From NCBI GenBank assembly GCA_038233055.1, contig JBBSMS010000188.1:1-5744 (forward strand): a DNA stretch of 5,744 bases, read 5' to 3'. The notes under the pieces are model-generated. The model saw only the letters and a program-made list of their open reading frames with translations. It did no database searches and was not told where the DNA came from. How positions within the stretch are numbered: the first letter of the stretch is position 1; each line of letters opens with the position of its first letter. The DNA comes from Salsipaludibacter sp038233055 (lineage in GTDB: Bacteria; Actinomycetota; Nitriliruptoria; Nitriliruptorales; Nitriliruptoraceae). This document shows, in pieces, positions 4,981 through 5,744 of this stretch. The position numbers and the translations under genes are program-made.

Positions 4981-5744
4981 AGGCGTTCGTCGTCACGGGG
5001 CCGGGCGAGGCCGGCGTCCAGGACCTGGAGCCTCCGGTCGCCGGCCCCGGCGAGGTCGTCGTCGACGTCGCGCGCGCGAGCGTCTGCGGCACGGACATGG
5101 AGTTCTTCACGGGCGAGATGCAGTACCTCGAGGAGGGGTTCGCCGAGTATCCGATTCGCATCGGACACGAATGGATGGGCACCGTCACGACGGTCGGGGA
5201 GGGAGTCGACCGTCGCTGGCTCGGACGACGCGTGACCGGCGACACCATGCTCGGCTGTGGCACGTGTCACCGATGCCGGGCCGACCGCCAGCACGTCTGC
5301 GAGTTTCGCACGGAACTGGGCATCCGCGGCGGACGAGCCGGAGCGTTGGCCGAGCAGGTGGCGATTCCCGAGCGCGCGTTGCGCGAACTGCCCGACACGG
5401 TCGACGACGCGCTTGGTGCACTGGTCGAACCCGGCGGCAACGCCCTCCGGTCGGTGTGGGGCGCCGACCTGGCGCCGGGCGACCATGCACTGGTGCTCGG
5501 GCCGGGCACCATCGGTCTGCTCGTCGCGATGTTCGCCCGCGCGGCCGGCGCCGAGGTGCACCTGATGGGTCGCAGCGAGCGGTCCCTGGCATTCGCTCGC
5601 ACGCTCGGCTTCGACGGGGTCCTGACCCGGGACGAGCTCCCCGACCGTCCCTGGGATGCCGTGATCGACTGCTCGAACGCCCCGGCCCTCCCGGCGATGG
5701 CGCTCGACCTCGTCGAGCCCGGCAAGCGCGTCGTCTACGTGGGA
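4977..5744 (+). CDS. Zinc-dependent medium-chain alcohol/sugar dehydrogenase (3' end outside window)
   Basis: The first 256 codons are open to the window edge. The ATG at 4977 overlaps the hydrolase stop as ATGA. The GroES-like domain shows the catalytic zinc ligands Cys37 (VCGTD), the GHE motif His64-Glu65, and the later Glu151 (LVEPGGNA). A structural zinc lobe follows, with Cys94, Cys97, Cys100 and Cys108 (GCGTCHRC...C). The Rossmann domain begins at VLGPGTIGLL, with GxGxxG at 175-180. This layout is shared by threonine, sorbitol and archaeal-type glucose dehydrogenases. In this cluster it would most simply be the NAD(P)+-dependent sugar 1-dehydrogenase that produces the lactone or aldonate for the dehydratase, or a polyol dehydrogenase feeding the route. 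The family normally runs to about 340-360 residues, so roughly 90-100 are missing only because the window ends. No internal stop or defect is seen. Confidence 0.9.
   Translation, partial: MKAFVVTGPGEAGVQDLEPPVAGPGEVVVDVARASVCGTDMEFFTGEMQYLEEGFAEYPIRIGHEWMGTVTTVGEGVDRRWLGRRVTGDTMLGCGTCHRCRADRQHVCEFRTELGIRGGRAGALAEQVAIPERALRELPDTVDDALGALVEPGGNALRSVWGADLAPGDHALVLGPGTIGLLVAMFARAAGAEVHLMGRSERSLAFARTLGFDGVLTRDELPDRPWDAVIDCSNAPALPAMALDLVEPGKRVVYVG

Noticed and set aside
1..5744. CRISPR array, insertion sequence, toxin-antitoxin or defence system.
   Set aside because: No regularly spaced repeats, no transposase or nuclease motifs and no terminal inverted repeats were found on either strand.

Overview
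This is a very GC-rich window with a strong preference for G or C at third codon positions. It contains two tRNA genes with no encoded CCA and a cluster of catabolic enzymes, all on the + strand. These properties, together with an Eis-type acetyltransferase relic, suggest a high-GC actinobacterium. An acidimicrobial or other deep actinobacterial lineage is possible, but placement below phylum cannot be supported from the sequence alone.

Positions 1-250 carry tRNA-Asp(GTC) and tRNA-Phe(GAA), separated by a spacer dense in small inverted repeats and followed by a GC-rich hairpin that may be the terminator. Positions 323-616 hold a short, probably 5'-truncated open frame with one membrane segment. 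Positions 663-1446 hold a decayed acetyltransferase gene of the Eis type. Its N-terminal GNAT domain is intact, but a large internal piece is missing and a one-base frameshift separates it from its C-terminal end.

From about 1505 to the right edge there is a tightly packed gene set. It comprises an IlvD/Edd-family sugar-acid dehydratase (1505-3220), an NAD-type short-chain dehydrogenase (3258-3992), a fumarylacetoacetate-hydrolase-family protein (4117-4980), and the first 256 codons of a zinc-dependent medium-chain dehydrogenase (from 4977, running off the window). Together they fit a non-phosphorylating sugar catabolic route. A sugar would be oxidised to the aldonate, with the medium-chain dehydrogenase as candidate. 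The aldonate would be dehydrated to a 2-keto-3-deoxy acid, oxidised at C4 to a 2,4-diketo acid, and hydrolysed to pyruvate plus a hydroxy acid (glycolate from a pentose, lactate from a 6-deoxyhexose). The substrate cannot be read from the sequence.

I do not see a new kind of system here. The most informative points are the pairing of an IlvD/Edd dehydratase with the diketo-acid hydrolase branch, the clear anatomy of the Eis-type pseudogene, and a short perfect inverted repeat just ahead of the operon.
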